DNA of 8,265 nucleotides. It comes from Hungateiclostridiaceae bacterium UBA3934. Its GTDB lineage: Bacteria > Bacillota > Clostridia > Acetivibrionales > DTU013. Shown one piece after another: positions 5,964-8,265 of the stretch. The DNA is taken from assembly GCA_002385815.1 (NCBI GenBank), contig DGEE01000074.1, positions 18,144-26,408 on the forward strand. The letters run 5' to 3'. The notes below the pieces were generated by a model. That model saw only the letters and a program-made list of their open reading frames with translations. It was not told the origin of the DNA and did no database searches. Numbering within the stretch: position 1 is the first letter of the stretch; each line of letters opens with the position of its first letter. The translations under genes were made by a program, and so were the position numbers.

Positions 5964-7522
5964 AAAACATAGTTGTTCTTGATTCCACATTGAGAGACGG
6001 TGCCCAGGCACAAGGCATCTCATTTACAGTCGAAGACAAGCTGAAAATAGTCAGCCAGCTCGACAGGCTTGGCGTTGCATACATCGAAGCAGGAAATCCC
6101 GGATCCAATCCCAAGGACCTGGAGTTTTTTGAGAGAGCCTCCAGGATGAAACTGAAGCATGCAAAGCTGATTGCATTCGGCAGCACGAGAAGAGTCGGGA
6201 TCCCGGTGGAGGAGGACGCGAATGTGAGGTCACTGCTGAAAGCGGGTACGGATGCAGTGGTCATATTCGGGAAATCGTGGGATTTTCAGGTGACTGAGAT
6301 CCTCAAGACCACCTTTGAAGAGAACATCAGGATGATAGAGGATACCGTCAGGTATTTCAAAAGCCTCGGCAAGGAAGTCGTTTATGACGCTGAGCACTTT
6401 TTTGACGGGTATTTCTCCAATCCGGAATATGCGATGGAAACACTGAAAGCAGCTGCCGATGCCGGTGCAGACAGCCTTTGCCTGTGTGATACCAAGGGCG
6501 GATGCCTGCCGATGGATATCTATGAGATCACAGGGAAAGTAGTGGAACAGTTTGATATTCCAATAGGCATACACACGCATAATGATACCGGCATGGCAGT
6601 GGCCGGCACCATCATGGCCGTACAGGCAGGAGCGACACAGATACAGGGGACCATGAACGGATTTGGAGAAAGGTGCGGCAATGCGAACCTGTGTACCATA
6701 ATCCCCACCCTGCAGTTGAAGATGGGATATAGCTGCATACCGAAGGAAAACATGGCTGAGATCACCTCTGTGGCGCGGGCTGTCAGTGAAATAGCCAATG
6801 TGATACACGATGAAAGAGCGCCATACGTAGGTAAATCAGCATTTGCGCATAAGGCGGGCATGCATGCCGATGCCGTCGTTAAGAACACATATGCGTATGA
6901 ACTGCTGGATCCGGAAGAGGTGGGGAACGAAAGGACTTTCCTCATGTCAGAGGTAGCAGGCAGAAGCGCAGTGTTGAACCTGATCCGGAAGGTCGATCCC
7001 ACCATCACGAAGGACTCGCCCGAGACGCGGCAGGTACTGGACAGACTTAAGGAAATGGAGCACCAGGGATACCAGTATGAAGGTGCTGAGAGTTCGTTCG
7101 AACTCATAATCAGGAAGATGCTTGGGAAATATGAACCGTTCTTCGAGCTGAAGGACTTCAAGGTGATCGTCAGTGAGCCTGCACAGCCCAGTGAGTGGAA
7201 TTCATCGGCTATGATAAAGGTCAGGGTCGGGGACCAGGAGGAGATAACGGCAGCAGAAGGCATAGGTCCCGTAAATGCTCTTGATAATGCTGTAAGAAAG
7301 GCACTGTCAAGATTCTATCCGGTCATAAATGAAATGAAACTGACGGACTACAAGGTGAGGGTGCTTGACTCAACGTCAGCAACAGCCGCAAAGGTAAGAG
7401 TCCTGATAGAGTCCACCGATGGCAATGAGGTATGGACCACCATCGGAGTGTCCACCGACATAATAGAAGCGAGCTGGAAAGCGCTTGCTGATTCGATAGA
7501 ATACAAGCTCGGCAGTAAATGA
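5960..7522 (+). CDS. cimA: (R)-citramalate synthase
   Basis: This enzyme condenses pyruvate with acetyl-CoA to citramalate. The leucine-pathway isomerase and dehydrogenase then take citramalate to 2-oxobutyrate, the isoleucine precursor, bypassing threonine deaminase. The protein is 520 aa. The metallolyase barrel starts VVLDSTLRDGAQAQGISF (5-22), where AQAQG in place of the LeuA EQTPG is typical of the long CimA family. Metal ligands are Asp13 and His205-Thr-His207-Asn-Asp. YDAEHFFDGY and CDTKGG are further family motifs. GKSAFAHKAGMH lies at 291-302. The C-terminal LeuA-type allosteric domain (about 400-515) has EGIGPVNALDNAVRKAL and GVSTDIIEAS, suggesting isoleucine feedback. ATG 5960 overlaps the leuA stop as ATGA, with AGGGAG (5949-5954) five bases upstream, so translation is probably coupled. 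It is paralogous to leuA, its immediate neighbour. Confidence 0.93.
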   Translation: MKNIVVLDSTLRDGAQAQGISFTVEDKLKIVSQLDRLGVAYIEAGNPGSNPKDLEFFERASRMKLKHAKLIAFGSTRRVGIPVEEDANVRSLLKAGTDAVVIFGKSWDFQVTEILKTTFEENIRMIEDTVRYFKSLGKEVVYDAEHFFDGYFSNPEYAMETLKAAADAGADSLCLCDTKGGCLPMDIYEITGKVVEQFDIPIGIHTHNDTGMAVAGTIMAVQAGATQIQGTMNGFGERCGNANLCTIIPTLQLKMGYSCIPKENMAEITSVARAVSEIANVIHDERAPYVGKSAFAHKAGMHADAVVKNTYAYELLDPEEVGNERTFLMSEVAGRSAVLNLIRKVDPTITKDSPETRQVLDRLKEMEHQGYQYEGAESSFELIIRKMLGKYEPFFELKDFKVIVSEPAQPSEWNSSAMIKVRVGDQEEITAAEGIGPVNALDNAVRKALSRFYPVINEMKLTDYKVRVLDSTSATAAKVRVLIESTDGNEVWTTIGVSTDIIEASWKALADSIEYKLGSK

Positions 7523-7584
7523 CAAAATGGAAGGGAGGTTACCGCACTGTATCCGCTTCAGTGAAGCTTACGGCAGATGCGGCA

Positions 7585-7612
7585 GCCTTTCTCCTGCCAG
7601 GCCGGGAAAGGC
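7585..7612 (+). promoter_or_regulatory. Hairpin covering the SD of the next gene
   Basis: GCCTTTC (7585-7591) is the exact reverse complement of GAAAGGC (7606-7612), and CC/GG pairs can extend inside the loop (CC 7593-7594, GG 7600-7601). The right arm contains AAAGG (7607-7611), the only SD-like sequence at a fitting distance from the ATG at 7620. The helix would therefore mask ribosome access. No T run follows, so it is not a terminator. Any regulatory role is inferred. Confidence 0.4.
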
Positions 7613-7619
7613 GACAGCG

Positions 7620-7895
7620 ATGACTCTATACGGAAAGCTTTTTATTAACGGTAAAATAGTCAGAGAAGGCACATCAAGTGACGATGACAGTGATCACAGC
7701 TTCAGGGACAAGCTGGAGAACTGTCTTGTCGGTTTATGTGCAGTTCTTGAGATACCAGTTCCCCTGTGGCTGAAAAAGAATACCCGGGAACTTGCAGTCT
7801 TCAGAAAAACCTTTTTCTCATCAGAGCAATTCATAGAAAAAGTGTGGTTCGACAAACTCGAGATAATGCTGGCAGGCGGCGATCTTTACAATTGA
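7620..7895 (+). CDS. Small conserved-looking hypothetical protein, 91 aa
   Basis: I cannot assign a function. The ATG at 7620 has GGGAAAGG (7604-7611) eight bases upstream. An in-frame ATG at 7527 would add 31 Cys/Pro/Arg-rich residues and has no SD, so I prefer 7620. The stop is TGA at 7893-7895. The protein starts MTLYGKLFINGKIVREG, a beta-hairpin-like strand pair, then an acidic stretch (SSDDDSDHSF). A hydrophobic segment about 32-48 (LENCLVGLCAVLEIPVP) is short and probably a buried helix rather than membrane. The end reads VWFDKLEIMLAGGDLYN. The PLWLKKNTREL...F layout reminds me of small clostridial proteins of unknown function, but that is memory and was not checked. It lies 97 nt after cimA and before the operon terminator, so it is probably co-transcribed. 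Confidence 0.7.
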   Translation: MTLYGKLFINGKIVREGTSSDDDSDHSFRDKLENCLVGLCAVLEIPVPLWLKKNTRELAVFRKTFFSSEQFIEKVWFDKLEIMLAGGDLYN

Positions 7896-7933
7896 GATGT
7901 CGGCATTTGCCTGCTTTATCCTGCCTATTATGT

Positions 7934-7965
7934 AAGTCTATACAACTATAGACTTTTATTTTATT
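7934..7965 (+). terminator. Rho-independent terminator of the ilv-leu operon
   Basis: AAGTCTATA (7934-7942) and TATAGACTT (7947-7955) form a perfect nine-pair hairpin around CAAC. It is followed by a T-rich tract, TTTTATTTTATT (7954-7965). It is AT-rich and so weaker than the T-box terminator. The left flank is not A-rich, so it probably works in one direction only. It lies about 40 nt after the last operon gene. Confidence 0.75.
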
Positions 7966-7993
7966 GCATTATGTAAATACTTGTTGATATAAT
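7964..7993 (+). promoter_or_regulatory. Extended -10 promoter for the membrane protein gene
   Basis: A perfect TATAAT (7988-7993) carries the extended -10 TG at 7985-7986. A partial -35, TTGCAT (7964-7969), lies 18 bases upstream and overlaps the end of the terminator T tract. Transcription would start near 8000, giving an untranslated leader of about 46 nt. Confidence 0.65.
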
Positions 7994-8045
7994 GTACATG
8001 GAGCAGTTAGGATTGTAACTTTTAGCGTTTCAGATGAGGTGCGTA

Positions 8046-8265
8046 ATGCATACACGCGGAAATCCTGATTTACGTCCGGCTGCGGCTGGCATCGATAAAG
8101 ACCATATTAGCGTCTCCAATGAATGGATACCGATTATCATCTGTTCCGTTATCAACATTTCTTTGCTCATTTTCCTGCGCAACACCTATACTAAAGGACA
8201 AATGCAGTTCTCTCTTTTCGGGCTGACTATCGACAATTATATATTCAGCGGCTTTGCCGTTCAGG
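8046..8265 (+). CDS. Membrane protein, N-terminal part only
   Basis: The frame is open from ATG 8046 to the window edge (73 complete codons), so the 3' end is missing. SD GAGGT (8036-8040) lies five bases upstream. Residues 1-27 are polar (MHTRGNPDLRPAAAG onward). Residues 28-44 (IPIIICSVINISLLIFL) form a clear membrane segment, followed by a basic, polar stretch (RNTYTKGQ). A second hydrophobic stretch begins near residue 65 (YIFSGFAVQ). There is no signal peptide cleavage motif, so the first helix is probably a membrane anchor. The layout suits an anchored sensor such as a GGDEF protein or histidine kinase, but no such domain lies inside the window. Codon use (CGC, CGT, TCC) differs from the AGG/ATA-rich operon, and it has its own promoter, so a link to amino acid synthesis is unlikely. 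Confidence 0.75.
   Translation, partial: MHTRGNPDLRPAAAGIDKDHISVSNEWIPIIICSVINISLLIFLRNTYTKGQMQFSLFGLTIDNYIFSGFAVQ

Noticed and set aside
985..7522. Frameshift or pseudogene in the biosynthetic genes
   Set aside because: All five frames are full length with their catalytic and metal-binding motifs intact, so no break is supported.
1..8265. Mobile elements, CRISPR arrays, tRNA or rRNA genes
   Set aside because: I saw no transposase motifs, no terminal inverted repeats with target duplications, no regularly spaced repeats and no tRNA or rRNA signature. The tRNA-linked signal is the T-box leader only.

Overview
The window looks like the chromosome of a clostridial Firmicute with mid-range G+C. 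The evidence is a T-box riboswitch with a Rho-independent terminator, strong Shine-Dalgarno (SD) sites before every main gene, heavy use of ATA and AGG codons, and a clostridial-type gene order for branched-chain amino acid synthesis. The species cannot be named from the sequence.

Layout: 1-182 has no supported gene. A small unrecognised protein (95 aa) lies at 183-470. A sigma-A type promoter (537-566) starts a long leader carrying a T-box riboswitch (about 573-851). The leader ends in an attenuator hairpin and is followed by a 21-nt near-perfect palindrome (870-890). The operon then runs ilvB (985-2652), ilvN (2739-3263), ilvC (3256-4251), leuA (4419-5963), cimA (5960-7522) and a small conserved-looking hypothetical gene (7620-7895). 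A hairpin terminator at 7934-7965 closes it. A new extended -10 promoter (7964-7993) precedes a membrane protein gene that starts at 8046 and runs off the window.

How the genes work together: IlvB and IlvN form acetolactate/acetohydroxybutyrate synthase, and IlvC reduces and isomerises its products. LeuA diverts 2-oxoisovalerate to leucine. CimA makes citramalate from pyruvate and acetyl-CoA, feeding 2-oxobutyrate (and so isoleucine) without threonine. The T-box would read uncharged tRNA, with a CUC (Leu) specifier as the best candidate and AUU (Ile) as the alternative, and so set transcription of the set. ilvD, leuB and leuCD are not in the window.

The core is ordinary metabolism and I found no convincing undescribed system. 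The items worth a second look are regulatory or small: an imperfect copy of the 5' side of T-box stem I about 145 nt upstream, the palindrome after the attenuator, a 51-codon frame that exactly fills the ilvC-leuA gap, a hairpin that would hide the ribosome site of the last operon gene, and unusual residues in the IlvC cofactor loop.
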